Below, in pieces: positions 43,299-55,887 of a stretch of DNA of 64,000 nt; the first letter of the stretch is position 1, and every line of letters starts with the position of its first letter. Origin of the DNA: Aplectana chamaeleonis (lineage: Eukaryota > Nematoda > Chromadorea > Rhabditida > Cosmocercidae); NCBI GenBank assembly GCA_029168955.1, contig JAPDOI010000009.1:62001-126000 (forward strand), read 5' to 3'. A program made the position numbers and the translations under genes. The notes beneath the pieces were generated by a model, which saw only the letters and a program-made list of their open reading frames with translations, had not been told where the DNA came from and made no database searches.

Positions 43299-45005
43299 TT
43301 GAGCTACGATACGATTCCGAGCGGATACGATCTGCTTCAGAATGACATCATTGGAGCAGTTCTCTACAGGCTGTAAAACCACTAAATTCTCATGGTTTCT
43401 ACGCATGCTGGTGCGGAGCGGAGGCTAGAGACAGCGAGAGAGCACATGACAGACAAAAGGAGCTGAATAGCGCGCGCCGCTCGAGCAACGAGCCGTGAGG
43501 ATTACGATTTTTACAGATGATAGGCTTACGTGCATATACTAAGAAAAATAACCAAAGGCGACTACATGGCGATTTATTTCGTTTCAATTGGGGGCCACTC
43601 GAGCTTATGCCCACGCTTATTTCAAAAAGAATTCTACGCTTCAAAAATAGGTACATTCTAAGTGAGAAGCCCATAGAAAGCAAAAGATCAAAGAAGACCA
43701 TCACGTGCACACATATGTCGACGGGATGGGATTTTAATTCTTGTCACCATATTTCAAAAGTACCCTGTATTTGCAGCCCAAGCTGAGACATGGAAGAAAA
43801 TATTTGCGCTGAAAAAAAAAACAGAGCACGCTCAAGTTTTGGCGCAGCTCAGGATTTCCGATCTTGTGAGAAAGTGATTTATTCTTTTCAACAAACCGAT
43901 TCCATTTACTGATGTTAGAACGGTTACAGTGGTTTTCGGTGGCCTCAGAAACACAATGGTAATGTTGTCGTAACGCAAAGTTTAAGAGCTGACGTGCCCA
44001 TAGAACTTAGAACCACAATGTATGTTTTCTAAGTAGATAAAAGTGGTGCATAGTAAGTCTGCGAAGGCTGAAAAAGTGGGCTATAGCCGAGGTGCGTCAT
44101 ATGTACATACACTATGTAGACCGACAGTGTTGTAGCAAAATTGGATTGGATCTCTGTATCAATCTTTCCGCGTCATACAATGCCGTATTGTGGAACTAGG
44201 AATACAGGCAGAGTAGAAAAGGAAGCGAACGAAAGATACATGAGTGGATGAGATACATACTTTCCCAAAATATGTATTCAGCACTACCACATGGCGGAGG
44301 TATTTCACGCTCGTGAATGCATAGTATCAGGATGAACTTCTCTGAGGTATCAACACTCAATTTGAATCAGAAAAACCAATTAGGAAAACCAAATATGAAC
44401 AACTCAGATCTGAAGGATAAGTATCAGACCTCAAGCCGGAAGAGAGTGCCCAGCACCCACTTCAGATTGGAGGCCGGGGCAGAAGCGAATTTGTCACGGT
44501 CTATAGAGTTCTTTGAGGAGCTCAAACGACAACCTGAGATTACTTAGCGTAAAAGCGGTGTACTCTATAGAAAGGTTCGGTGTTTTCTGTAAGGCATGTT
44601 CCAAAAGAAAGGAAGAAATCATACGGAAAGACATAAAATCGGCTCGATTTCTGGTCGACTATGGGATATTCCCGGAGACATTGATTCTGCTCTACCACAC
44701 AACATGCAGGCAACATGAAACAAGCAGAAAATATGCGAGGTGAACGCTTCTATAATTATATCCAATACGGTATGTATGTACGTCACTATCCCGAGGTTAC
44801 CACGGAGTGGATTGTGTGCTCTTCAGGGGACCTCGCATGGCAATCCCCGACGTTTCAAAGATGAGGGATCCTATTAAGCCTATTCTAGCACGGGTTTCCC
44901 TAGTCTGAACCCGGATTCTGCTGCGCACTTCAGCGGAAAGAGTTATAGCCGGTCAGAGTTTGCATTTTCTACAGCTGAGTTGAAAGCGCCATTTATAGCT
45001 ATTAA
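43299..45005. other. No supported gene
   Basis: Two adjacent plus frames (44,317-44,547 and 44,513-44,743) are open for 76 codons each but show no domain and no splice pair joining them. The 43,390-43,500 part matches 33,950-34,030 in inverse direction. Confidence 0.35.
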
Positions 45006-45370
45006 AGGCACAGTCCAACCTCAGAATCGTTTTTATGCTTTTCTGCCTATCTTGAAAATGCTTCCACGCTGATTCCAACTACGTCTCTGGATTCCTACAA
45101 AACCCCCTGGAAACAAAGCTATGGCCCCTCAAAATTTGAGCTGCGGAAGCGTGGACGAGTTGTCCGAGGATTGCAACTTCTTTCATTTGCAACCCATGTA
45201 TGCGAGCCGACTTGAACAAAAGAGAAAAGTTGGGAGTGATTGGAGGAACGGGCTATTGATCAGAATCCATCGCTATCTCGCCACTGTTTAGGTCGAAAGA
45301 CCGTTAAAGGGGCGTGCCAAAGCTGCTTCTGGATGTGAGCGCCAGAGGGTGTTTTCCTCCTATATCTCGC
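45006..45370 (+). mobile_element. Left half of a TTAA-family element (AGGCACAGTCC type)
   Basis: TTAA followed by AGGCACAGTCCAACCTCAG, then type A-like interior (CACGCTGATTCCAACTACG, GGACGAGTTGTCCGAGG). No right end was found before the open frame that follows. Confidence 0.5.
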
Positions 45371-45754
45371 TTATTCAGAGGAGTTGGCAGGTGCTATATA
45401 GGATGGGTCTACGTCATACTTATGTGGAAATATCAGATCTCGTATCTGAGCTTGGACTGTCCCTTCAAATAAATTTGGCTCGAAGATTTCAGTGAGGGGA
45501 TATTTGACATACTGAGCTAAATCGATTTCTTCATTTTCTAAAAAATGCGCAGGGGATCCATGAAATACAGGTTTGGAAAGGTAAAAAGCCTCTAATTGTT
45601 TGATGAGGCCCTTTTCAAAATAAAAGTGTATAGTTCTGGTAAGCATTTCGAAAAAAAAACATTTCAGATCTAACTCAAAATTTCCCTCAAGGTATCTTTT
45701 TAAGGCGCTCACCATGAATATGATGTTGATTTGACAGTTTTCGAGAGTATTCAA
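45371..45754 (-). CDS. Possible coding exon or retrocopy, unrecognised
   Basis: A minus frame of about 127 codons without low complexity, containing IIFMVSALKRYLEGNFELDL, FFFEMLTRTIHFYFEKGL, KPVFHGSPAHFLENEEIDLA and IFEPNLFEGTVQAQIR, ending at a stop (45371-45373). Composition (mixed hydrophobic and acidic, Pro and Gly spread evenly) looks more like protein than the repeats around it. The first ATG in frame is about 14 codons in; the outermost codon is TTG. It lies between two TTAA elements. No family recognised, so it may be an orphan exon or a pseudogene. Confidence 0.4.
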   Translation of the reverse strand: MNTLENCQINIIFMVSALKRYLEGNFELDLKCFFFEMLTRTIHFYFEKGLIKQLEAFYLSKPVFHGSPAHFLENEEIDLAQYVKYPLTEIFEPNLFEGTVQAQIRDLIFPHKYDVDPSYIAPANSSE

Positions 45755-45801
45755 CTCTCGAAACCAACTCTTTGATCATGACTCCCATCGGGAAAATTTA
45801 A

Positions 45802-46287
45802 AGGCTGAGTCCACGATAAAAACCATGTCTGTTTTTTTGGTGGAGATCGGCAGCTGCGAGGCCTAGCGCAACCCTGACGTTGAAAAAAACTAAGAAAAAA
45901 GAGCTCGGGACGGTCCTCTACGGCCCCAAAGTTGGACACCCGTCAGCTCGTCACACCCAGATGCGCTTTCCACGCCCAAAGACGTCAATAAATGAATGCT
46001 CGAGATTATGAGATGAGCGATGGTTTCCGATCAATAGCCCCGTTCTTCCCTTTATTCCCGGCTTCTATCTTTACTCTGGTCAGCTCGCATACATTGGCTG
46101 CAAAAGACGGAAGTTACAAGCTTCGGGCAACTCGTCCACCATGCTTCTCTAGCTCAATTCTTGAGGGACCATAACTCCGTTCCTAGAAGGTATTGAAGGA
46201 TTCCAAAAACATCATTGGAATCAGCATGGGACCGTCTTTATGATAGGCGGTAAAGCAGAAAAACGATTCTTATCGTGAACAGTGCCT
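45802..46287 (-). mobile_element. TTAA MITE type A, inverted orientation, 486 bp
   Basis: TTAA at 45798-45801 and 46288-46291, ends AGGCTGAGTCCACGAT and ATCGTGAACAGTGCCT. The interior is the reverse complement of 4114-4600, same direction as 4605. Confidence 0.82.
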
Positions 46288-46349
46288 TTAAGGGGCCAAA
46301 CGCGATATTCTACGATTGTCAAAATGATTCGATAGACAAGGCCCAACAT

Positions 46350-49150
46350 ATTTCTCTGGGGGTTCTCTAGAGTGCTGAACAAGAATCTGCAACACGTTTC
46401 TCAAATTTCAATAGATTACGATGGGTGTCTGGCAGTTTGGTCACAGTCTCAGATTTCGCTCAAAACTTCGTCGTGGCGATTGTTTGGTGAATTGTCTACC
46501 GTGCCCACAGTAAACCACAGAATATCGACAAACAGACCCCAGATTCGCGTTCAGCGTCCTAATTGATTTTTCACAGAAAAAAGTTTTGGGTCAAATCTGA
46601 AATAATTCACTCGAGCACTCTGGAAATTAGCTGGCGGGTACACTTACCGTTTTGCTATGCTTCGCAAACGCATATCACCTCGTTCAGAGGTGTCCGCAGC
46701 AAAATCCGATGTCATATTCGCAGACAGCAATCCAGAACTGACCAGAAAATCATCATCCTTTTTCATATGGTAAGGATTTCCATGAAGGGTTTCTCAATCC
46801 AAACACAATTCTGCAGCAGTCGTTATACTGTCACAAAGTACTGATCACACCGCCCGTCAATTAAGGTTGATTTTATTTCAGGATTAAACTGCTTTTCAGG
46901 AATCTTCCTTCACTTCTCACGCGGTTCATTATGATGCAGTTCCTTCCGAAAATCGTGGAACCTCCTTCACTGGGTGAAACTTTCTACTTTTGTGCCCATT
47001 AGAATTATCTGTGACACAGAATCTTCACTGGGCATCCAATTCGATCCGAAAGGTCAAAACCCTTACTGAATCATGGAATTTCAAATTTTCTTATGCTTGT
47101 GGCGCGTGCTGGTAGAGACATAATTTTAGAGGCAGTGTTCAAGATGAAAAAGTTACTCGTTTTGCGGCAAAAACGAAAGCTTTGGTTCCCTTTGAAAAAA
47201 GGGAGAACGGAAGTGCGATGAAAAACGGCGGAGAAGTGGGTTGAAATCTCGTGAGCCAGTCAACCCATTGGGCCACCCCGCCCACGTCCTATAACACTTG
47301 TCGGCGTCCGTTTCACCGTAGGAACAGACAACAAATTTTGAATATTCTTTATCGCGAAGGATTCTAACATGCCAGCATGTACAATGGGCCCTTTTTAAAG
47401 AATTTTCAGTCCAGGAAACAGAAAGCGAAGCCAATTACCTAAGGATTTGAAAGCGCAAAATCATTTCACTGACGTCAGGTTCGATGCGTTGTCTGCATTC
47501 TACGAAACACGCAAACAGGCACAGGCAAGTATTTCAGGGATTTCTTTGAACGGTTTTTTTCCCGGTATTCAAGTGTTCCGTGGGGACTTTTCCCTTTTAG
47601 CCCCTGCTTGGTAGACTTAGCTACTCAAAAACATCGAAAACTAAGATACGGTTTTTTCACCGTGAACACTGCCTTCGAACGGTTTGAAAGGAACATTTAA
47701 AGACATTTTCAATCACAACTCATAGGATAAGTATATCAATACTGTAAACAATGCAATGTTCAACGCTGGCTCTGTATTCTATGACTCAACTGAATGAATC
47801 ATGCTAGCGCACTTTTCTTCTGTCTAAAAAATGTTACATTGTACATTCATAGAGCCTGGGAGGTGTTACACCACAAGTGTATTACCGCCGTGCCTAGCAG
47901 AAGCTTCCGCATCTTCATCATTATGCGAAATCTTGCCAATGTTGAGCTCCTCTTCCAAGTCGTGGTGATATTATGTTATCCCTTACCTTCACTTTACTTC
48001 ACATTCAATACACAAAAAAAACTCGCAAAAGCAAAAATTTTACTGAGTACCAAACATATTGGAAACTTGCCAAAACTAGGGTTCTCAGAAGCTCGAAACT
48101 TACTTCTGATGAGCTTCCGGCTTTAACAAGAAAACCACTTTTAGTCAGCCAGGACATTTCGGGTGAAATGTACTTTTCTAGAACCGTCTTTGGCGTAGAA
48201 TCCGAAAGCGATCTTCGCAGCTGCCTAAAACCACTCTGAAAAAAGTTATATGCGTTTTTCAAATCCTGGCATCAGGGCAAGGGCAATCCCCCATAAAATG
48301 TTGAGTGTTTATAAAAAATTGGGATTCGGCTCAAAACTTGTACGCAGGGGTAGTCTAGAGTGCTGAACACGAACATGTAGTTCGTTTTTAGAAATTCTGA
48401 AGTTCACTGCACTTTACAGTAGGTACTATGCCATTTAAGAGGCAGAACCTACCTTAGCATTTCGGAAATCGGCAAATGGACATTGAATTCGTAATTACCA
48501 CCCCGAATAACCCCCGTATGCAAATTTTGAGTCAAATCTGAGACTTTGACCGAACTACCGTATAACCACCGTAATCTACCGTAACCTGTCCAAAATTGAC
48601 AAGCGAACCTCAGATTCGTGTTCAACACTCAAAATAACCTCCAGAGGGGCAATATGTATTGTAGCACACCGGAAATCGTCAAAAGTCGCGATTTGCCAAC
48701 AAATTTTCCCCCGAGGGGAAGCTTTGAACGAATCAAGTCAAAAACTCCGGAAAAATCGACAAATAAACCACAGATTCGTGATCAGCGCCCCAAATAACCC
48801 ACCCAGTAGGATTTTCCGTCAAATATGGATCATTTTTCTGAAACGTTACCAGGCCTTGTACGTGGTCTAAAAACCGCCCAACCGAAAATCCGTCCAAGTC
48901 CGAAACGCTATCAGTCTGGGCAAAGTTTGGAAAAAGTGCTTTCACCCAAACTTTGCTCAGGGTGGTTGTTCTGGGCGCCGAACACGATTATGGTATCTGT
49001 TTCCAGATTTTCCAAAGACTAATGCGCATTAAGAAGGTACAAAGGGTACGAATATCTAGCGAAAAACGCCTATTACTTTTTTCCAGAGAGGGTTTAGACA
49101 ACTGCGAAAACCATAATCGGATTCTACGTCCAAAACGGTCCTAGAGAAGT
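46350..49150. repeat. Dispersed motif region (AGATTCGTGTTCAGC and inverse)
   Basis: The 14-16 base motif and its complement recur at about 46,368, 46,543, 48,357, 48,612, 48,770 and 48,978, each next to CAAATAACC- or TCTAGAGTGCTG-type sequence. Spacing is uneven. The stretch has no gene I can support, and a type B MITE lies inside at 47,130. Confidence 0.5.
47130..47674 (-). mobile_element. TTAA-family MITE type B, inverse, 545 bp
   Basis: Ends AGGCAGTGTTCAAGATG and CACCGTGAACACTGCCT; flanks have drifted (TTAG / TCGA). The interior matches type B in reverse (GTCAACCCATTGGGCC, CGCCCACGTCC). Confidence 0.65.
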
Positions 49151-49539
49151 CCATTCCTTCCGGGATAACCAGGCTGACTAATAGTAGTCCCCTTGTAAGA
49201 GCCCTTTTAAACCATGGCTTTCTACTTGTTCAGAAGATACAGGGAGTCACGCTGAAAGAAAAAAGAAAACAATGAAATTAGGTGATTTCTTGCCAAATTT
49301 GAGCAGGAAGTGAAAGCCTGAAGAAGGCTCTAGAAACCGCAGGCAAACCCAAAAAGATCCAAACTTTTGAGAACTCCAGCTTTGGGGAGCTTCTGTAACG
49401 TTAGAAACTCAATCGACATTTTGCAGTCCCTTGTAAAACGTTGGTTACACTGTCATAACACCCTGCATGACGAACCTCTGGTAATTACGGAAAACTTTAC
49501 GGTTTATGAGCCAACTATCAAAGGGCATTCGAAGAACCA

Positions 49540-50085
49540 GTGTTGACGATGAAAAAACCTTTTTCTAGTTTTCAATGTTTTTGAGTAGACAAGTTCACGA
49601 AATAGAGGACAATAGGGAAAAGTCCCCATGAAAGTTTCGATTAGCAAAGAGAAAAACTGTTTGAAAAAAACTTATCAAGAACTTATCCACGTCTGCTGTT
49701 GTGTTTTATGCACTGCTGACACAACGTAAGAGCAAACATCGCGACGGGTTTGGAGCTTCGAAATTTTCAGCTAAGTGACTTTGTTTTCTGTTTCGCGTAC
49801 CAAAAACTCTCAAAAATAAGATGTTTAAAGGCTCTTGTTTGGATATCAGATTTTTTCGAGATGGAGAATTCGAAAACTCGGCAACTGTTCCCTTTTGTGA
49901 AACGAACGACGGACAACTGTTGTATGGCGTGGGCGGGGTGATCCATTGAATCGGTCGGTCCACGAAATTTTCACCCAATTATTGGCCGTTTTTAGTCGTA
50001 TTTCCGTCCTTACTGTTCATAGAGGGGACCAAAGTTTACGTTTCTGTGAGAAAACGGGCGAGTTTTTCATCGTGAACACTGTCTC
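49540..50085 (+). mobile_element. TTAA-family MITE type B, decayed ends
   Basis: Left end ACCAGTGTTGACGATG, right end CATCGTGAACACTGTCT. The interior follows type B (AATAGGGAAAAGTCCCCATG, GGGCGGGGTGATCCATTGAA, TCCACGAAATTTTCACCC). Confidence 0.6.
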
Positions 50086-50314
50086 CAAAGGAAACCACAG
50101 CATGCATAGAGAGCAAATACGAACTCTAAGTGCAGAAATGGTCTAGAAATGTAGCCTTCTTTAAGAAAGTCCACTTTTACCATATATCTTTCACTCCCGA
50201 GACATCATTGTACCGCTGATTTACACAAAATTCTGCACAGATGCATTGGGGAAGGAGGGATGGACAGATTAAAAATGATGGGAATAATCTTGCAATTGAA
50301 CCAAGGTAATAGGC

Positions 50315-50955
50315 CTCATTTCAATCAGAAAATTTCTGAAAGTTAGGCTCTGCAAAAAAGGTTAAGGAGTTAGCATTGTCCTCAAATGTCGTGAAATTGT
50401 TTTATTGGATTGGGCTCTCAAATTGATTTTTTAAATGTAGTGAGATGGTTGACTTGATTTGGCTGATGGTGTTATATGTAGACATCGCAATCATTAAAAT
50501 ATAGTGAAAGAGTTGCAAATGTATTTGGCGAGCGCCCTATAAATTATCAGAGTCAAATCACCAGTCAGAAGTAAATATTGCTCATGACAGTGTTTGTGTC
50601 CTCAACGCTTTCACGGTTCAAATTGTATGGGAACATTTTTCTTGCTGGACTTATTCTTGTTCTGATTTAATCCAAATTACGCTCGACTCGAAACTCCTTC
50701 TGACGCGTGATTGGACTCTTGTAAATTATAGGGCGCTTGCCGAATCCATTTGCAACTCTTTCACTATACTTTAATGATTACGATGTCTACATATACCATC
50801 ATCAGCCAAATCAAGTCAACAACTTCACTCTATTTCAAAATCAAGTTGAGAGCCAAATCCAATGAAAAATTTCACGACATTCGAGAACAATGCCAAATTC
50901 TTAACCTTTTTTGTTATGCCCAACTTTCAGAAATTTCAAAACTTCTTCCAAGGGT
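50315..50955. mobile_element. Fold-back MITE with arms of about 300 bp
   Basis: AATTTCTGAAAGTTAGGC on the left mirrors GCCCAACTTTCAGAAATT on the right. The arms also share GGCTCTCAAATTGATTTT, TGGCTGATGGTGTTATATGT and AGAGTTGCAAATG, inverted. The loop is at about 50,560-50,690. Exact termini were not resolved. Confidence 0.75.
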
Positions 50956-51039
50956 TTCCCTTCTACGATATCGTCAATCTCTGAAGGGGAGCTGCAATGC
51001 TGTTATAATAGCTTTATTACAAAAGTCAAGTTTATGATT

Positions 51040-52510
51040 TTGAGAAAACAGTAGTAGAAATGAAGAAACAACCGCTCCGCTGCTAAGATAGCAAGGTGAT
51101 AGCTGCATCGCGGCGTCCTAGAGATAGGATACAAGGCAAATACTTTTTGAATTTGTAAGTTTAGAAAAAGAAGAAATGAGCTTTTAAATTACTCAACTGT
51201 ACAGGATCAGTCGCTCTAGCGAGAAGCATTTCAAGAGAGCGAGGCATTAAGAGAGCGAGGCATTTGAATGAAACTTCTGAGAAAACAATGACTGATAACA
51301 AAAAACCCGTCATCTTTATAAACTAACCTTGAAAGGCCGGTTTCTAAGTTTGAACCGCCTGTTTGTGGCCCAGGAGTGAAAATCGCGAGTTCTGTGGATT
51401 ATTTTCGGCACCTTCGCGCCCGATTACCTCTAGTCACCAAGTTTCAAGCAATTTGGTCCACGCCTTCCAAAAATGAATGTGACGAGCGGAGGCGGAGGCG
51501 AAGGCGGTGGTGGAGAAAACTTTTGCGTCCTTCGAGGCGCAATATCTTTTGAGAGTGGGGACTGATTGCGACAAAACTTGGCTCAGATATGTATATTGAT
51601 CAGACACTTCGAATGATGTACAGCTCATTCTTCTGGTGACAGTATGAATATGTAGGTGATCTCAGTATAGGGCATGCGCGCGGTAAGAAATCAAAGCCTA
51701 ATCTGGTGAGCGCTTCGCGCTCACCACAATTTCAGTTTGCTCTTTCTCATTTTTTCATTACACTACTTGTGTCTCAAACGCTAAAGTACCATTTGTTCCT
51801 TACTCACTCATGCATCAGTATCAAAAATTTCGCAAATAATTTTCTCTAAAGGTTATTTGCCGACCACAAAGCTTCTCCGCTGCAGAAGAGACCTACGAAA
51901 AAAAGTCTATATTGATCGCGGAAAAATGCGGTACTACAACGAAATTTCAGACCCTGTCAGCGACTACCGATTTCATGTGAGTAACATTGAATTAATTAAT
52001 CTCACTTGCGATGTTTCCCTTTTTTACACATGGTAGGCGATACCTCAGAATCGTAAATGTATTCAACGCACATTCTAATGTGATACTTCTGAAGTTAGCA
52101 TAATCGCTGATAAAATCGGTTGAGTGCCGTTCTCCGAGAAAATTTGCCGCGTCAGTGCCCGCAAAGTAGCGCGACCCTTGACGGAACCGCGTTAGTTCCG
52201 CGATAGTACCTCAGCGGCTCTTTGATCATCCCTCAGACGAGGCTATTCTGTTGCAGTGACTTGACCCTCGACATGACCGCGATAATACCGCTGCGGGTCC
52301 GCGAGGATGCAGCAGCGAACCCGCGTAGAGTACGATATACTGTCCAGTGTGGTAAAATGAGTTTGAGGTACATTCCGTATTTCCTTGAGCACAAAAACGG
52401 CGATAACCACTGTCCTTATCAGAAAGAGGACGTAAAAACCGCTGGTGCGTATTTTTCTTCTCAACCCCCCTGGTGGTATTATAAGGAATAATTGAATATC
52501 ATATTAGATA
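51040..52510. other. No recognised gene
   Basis: No domain, splice pair or clean repeat ends in this stretch. From about 52,140 GCGATAGTACC/GGTACTGTCGC-like words start to appear and belong to the repeat that follows. Confidence 0.35.
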
Positions 52511-52514
52511 CTCT

Positions 52515-52680
52515 ATAGGAATCGCGACGGCACTAACGCGAAGCCGCGGTACTGTCGCGGAATCGCGACGGCACTAACGCGAAGCGCGGTACTGTCGCGT
52601 AGCCGCTACGGCTCCGCGGTAGTGCCGCTTCGGTGCCTGTAGGCACCGAGGCGGCACTATCGCGGAACCGCGGCGCCAGC
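52515..52680. repeat. GC-rich tandem duplication with inverted words
   Basis: GGAATCGCGACGGCACTAAC followed by GCGAAGC and GCGGTACTGTCGC occurs twice in tandem (period about 42-44 bp), then continues as GTAGTGCCGC / GCGGCACTATCGC in inverse sense. Confidence 0.75.
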
Positions 52681-52684
52681 TTCT

Positions 52685-53550
52685 TTTAGAGTTGGACCCA
52701 TGCAGACTGCACTGGAACGCTCTCAATGAGTATCGGCACATACAAGCGCCTGGCATTCGTGTTCAGATCAAAGAGGCCAATTGTGGCCCTCCCCCTGTAT
52801 AGCTAAGTCCCAGTTGCGTGCTTGAGGTGAGAATTTATGTCGTTGAGTGCATGGTGGTCTCACAAAAACTGAGATCTGAACAGCACTAATTTCAATGCGG
52901 AACGAGGTAACCTGAGCCTAACGATCTGAGAAGGTTTTAAATCGCGATAATATAGTTAAAAATAAATATCGCCACAAAGCATTGAGCTTCCAGAATTGAA
53001 ACTCTGACCTTTTTTGAGCTTTTTTTTAGATAAGCAGCGTTTTGCTATTTGGTTGGACTTTCTTTTTTTTTTGATTATTTTTTCTTCCGCCCTCTACTTT
53101 CGGTCGGCAGTTTTACCGATTGTAACCATCAGCTATTTCATTCATATTGACTGAATGGATCTTGAGTCAATAAATGAAGCGCCAAGAAAGAGTCAAAAAA
53201 GGCTTCATTTGAGTCAACTTGAACCATGTGGCCCCCATCTGGGTAGGCCGATCGGCTGGATCCAACCCGGTCCATACGCAGAAAAGCGTGACAGGCGGGT
53301 ACAGATGATGCACCCGACGTGTCCGCCAGAGTCCATCTGCAGCCTACCCGGTCGATATTGATAGTTCGCACGCAAACTCGGCCCACGAAAATGTCTACTG
53401 TTTCCGTATCAATGGTTTTCGGGACTGTCTGTTTTCTATTCTCTGTTTCCTGCCCACTTATGGCCATTTATTTCTATTTTCTCTTCTCTGCGAAAATAGG
53501 CGAAATTTGGCAGGAAACAGAAAAAATCTAAACCGCGTTTGTGGCGAATT
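52685..53550. other. No recognised gene
   Basis: A segment near 53,230-53,345 (TAGGCCGATCGGCTGGATCC) recalls the type B MITE interior but lacks ends. No coding evidence. Confidence 0.35.
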
Positions 53551-53772
53551 CACTCTAGAGACAAGAGGCCGGATTCATGAACGGCAAACTCATAGGCTAA
53601 GGAAATTAACTCGCATGCAATGCAGTTCCTTATGGTAAACATGTCTATCTCGCTATGGTGGTTACCCGAGCTAGGATGGTGTAAAGGCTCGAGGCGCTGT
53701 TGCTCGCTGTACACAACACTATTGCGGTTTGATCCTCGCCCAAGCATAACCAAAACCAATAAGCCTTCCAGG

Positions 53773-55887
53773 CAGGGCTGGGCACGCGTCCCGGTTGACC
53801 TTAGAGGGGTGCATATTAGACGCTGCGGAGAGGGCAAAGGGGGGTGCCTAAACCGAGTACCCAGATAAAAACAAAGTGCCTGTTCTGCCGAATTTCAGGG
53901 AAAAAAATAGTACACGCTTTTCTTTTGATTGGTCAACTCTTCTTCTCCGCTTTTCGAAAAAAAAAACACTAACAGAATTCAAATTATGGATAGATATGCA
54001 GGTTGCGTTCGCAAAATTTAATAGTTGCTGTCGAGGTTTTTTTTTAATAATTCTATGAATTAAGTATTATCTATAATTTGCTTGATTACTTTGATAAAGA
54101 AATAAACACTACTCCGTTATCTAGTAGCAAGTAAGGATTGGTGTGATGTCATGTTTCTCTGGTGCAACGTTCATTTATTACACGGGTGGTAACCGATTCG
54201 AGGCAAAGATAAAAAGAGAGCGCTCAAAAGTGCTATCGTTCACGTTCAAAAAAGAATCAGCGAACTGTTGTATTAGTGCAGATTGAAATTACAGGTTGCA
54301 CATTTAGTATCACGACTAGCCAACTAATTTTAGCTCATGAGAATGTAACTTATGAAGAGATCCGATTATGAAAATTGAGGACTTTGCAAGGTCTTGTGAG
54401 AGAAGTTAATGATCGTGTCCTCCTCCTTGAGAAGTACCATGTCTCTCATCATGGTAAAAAAAAAACTGCTATCAGTACCCTGCAGAGCACAAGTGCACTG
54501 AATAGGGCTTTGGAACTGTAAAAACCCGAGCTGTAGCCATCTGGAGTGCCGCAATCCCTTGAAATTCGGCTCGCCGTGCGATCTGGTGCTTGTCCGCAGC
54601 AACACAGCGCACACTGGAGTGGACGCGCACACAATATTAATTTAAAAATGTAATTTATTACAGAACAGGAAGGAGAAAAGGGCTGAAACTGGAGTAAATG
54701 GAAGAAGGCAGAGGACGATACTTTCAATGTAACCATTATAGAAATTTAATGTAAATAAACTAAGTTGGAGCGGAGTGAGTTTTTTGGATTAGACAAGGTT
54801 CATTCAAATGAACCTAGTTGAATGAAAACAGCATTGAACATAAAAAGTAAGAGCATTGAAAGAAAGAGGAGAATCTGGCAAACACCTTGGTTTTAATAAG
54901 TTTGATATTTGATGTGATATAAGGACCTTAAACCTCGTCCCGGTTTTGTCCCGGTTTTGTCCCGGTTTTCGGGGTAAAACCGGGACGAGATTTAAGGTTC
55001 TTAAATCACATTAAAAATAAGTCCTATTGAATTTAAAATGTTTGCCAGATTCTCCTCTTTCTAAATATCTCCTTTGCTCTCATTTTAATGCTAGTTTTGA
55101 TCAACTAGGTTCGTTTGAATGAACCTTGTCACGGCTAAATATTTACACCAGCTCTAACTTTGTTTATTTACATTAAATTTCTAAAATGGGTACATCCAGA
55201 ATAGACTTCCTTTACCATCTTCCATTTCCTTCAGTTTCAATCCTTTTCTCCTCCCCGTTCTGTAATAAAATACATTTTTTATTAATATTGTGTGCGCGTC
55301 CAATCCCGTGTGCCCTGTGTAGCTGCGTACAAACACCGTATCGCACGGCAAGCCGATTTTTTAAGGGATAGCGGCATTCTAGGAGGGTAAAACTCGGGTT
55401 TTCTACTCCCTACGAATCACATGAATCCTAACATTGTTCCACAACACAAAATAGTTCTGATTTCCACATCAGAACAATCAAACACAGATTAACTACATAA
55501 TCCTTTATAGGTTCATGAAAACATTCGACAGGAAACATTGATAATTGCAATAGTAGTAGTTCTATTGTTTGTAATTGTTCAATTGTTTTGTAATAAAAAT
55601 CGTTTCATCTTTTGTCATAACTTACCGTCTTACTAACAATATTTCCTCATGGGATTGTTTTCAAGTTTAGAAATTACACTACCTTTTTCGTTGCCATTTT
55701 CGGAATATTCTTTATTCAGTGCTTTTTTTATATTCCTGTTCATCAAAATCAGGAGGTCAAGATCATGGCTGTCCAACTATTCGGAAAACAGCCAATTTCG
55801 ATTTCCCATAAGGGGGTGCCTAAAAATTACTGAGCTAAGGGGGGTGCATATTCAGATTCGCCAAGCCGGGACGTGTGCCCAGCCCTG
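53773..55887. mobile_element. hAT-like non-autonomous element, 2,115 bp, with 8-bp target duplication
   Basis: The inverted ends begin CAGGGCTGGGCACGCGTCCC (left) and CAGGGCTGGGCACACGTCCC (right, read inward). CTTCCAGG stands immediately outside both ends (53765-53772 and 55888-55895). An 8-bp duplication and CAGGG-type termini fit hAT elements. There is no transposase; the interior is AT-rich and holds a 0.9-kb palindrome. The insertion splits sequence lying upstream of the RTE frame, and the perfect duplication suggests a fairly recent event. Confidence 0.87.
54518..55413. repeat. 0.9-kb palindrome inside the hAT-like element
   Basis: The outer arms match from AAACCCGAG / CTCGGGTTT inward through TTAAGGGAT, GTGTGCGCGTCC, TTACAGAACAGGAAGGAG, GGTTCATTCAAATGAACCTA and GAATCTGGCAAACA with their complements. 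The centre has three CCCGGTTTTGT-type units facing AAAACCGGGAC. Confidence 0.82.

Noticed and set aside
44317..44743. Two overlapping 76-codon plus frames
   Set aside because: No domain, no splice pair connecting them, and no composition signal beyond chance.
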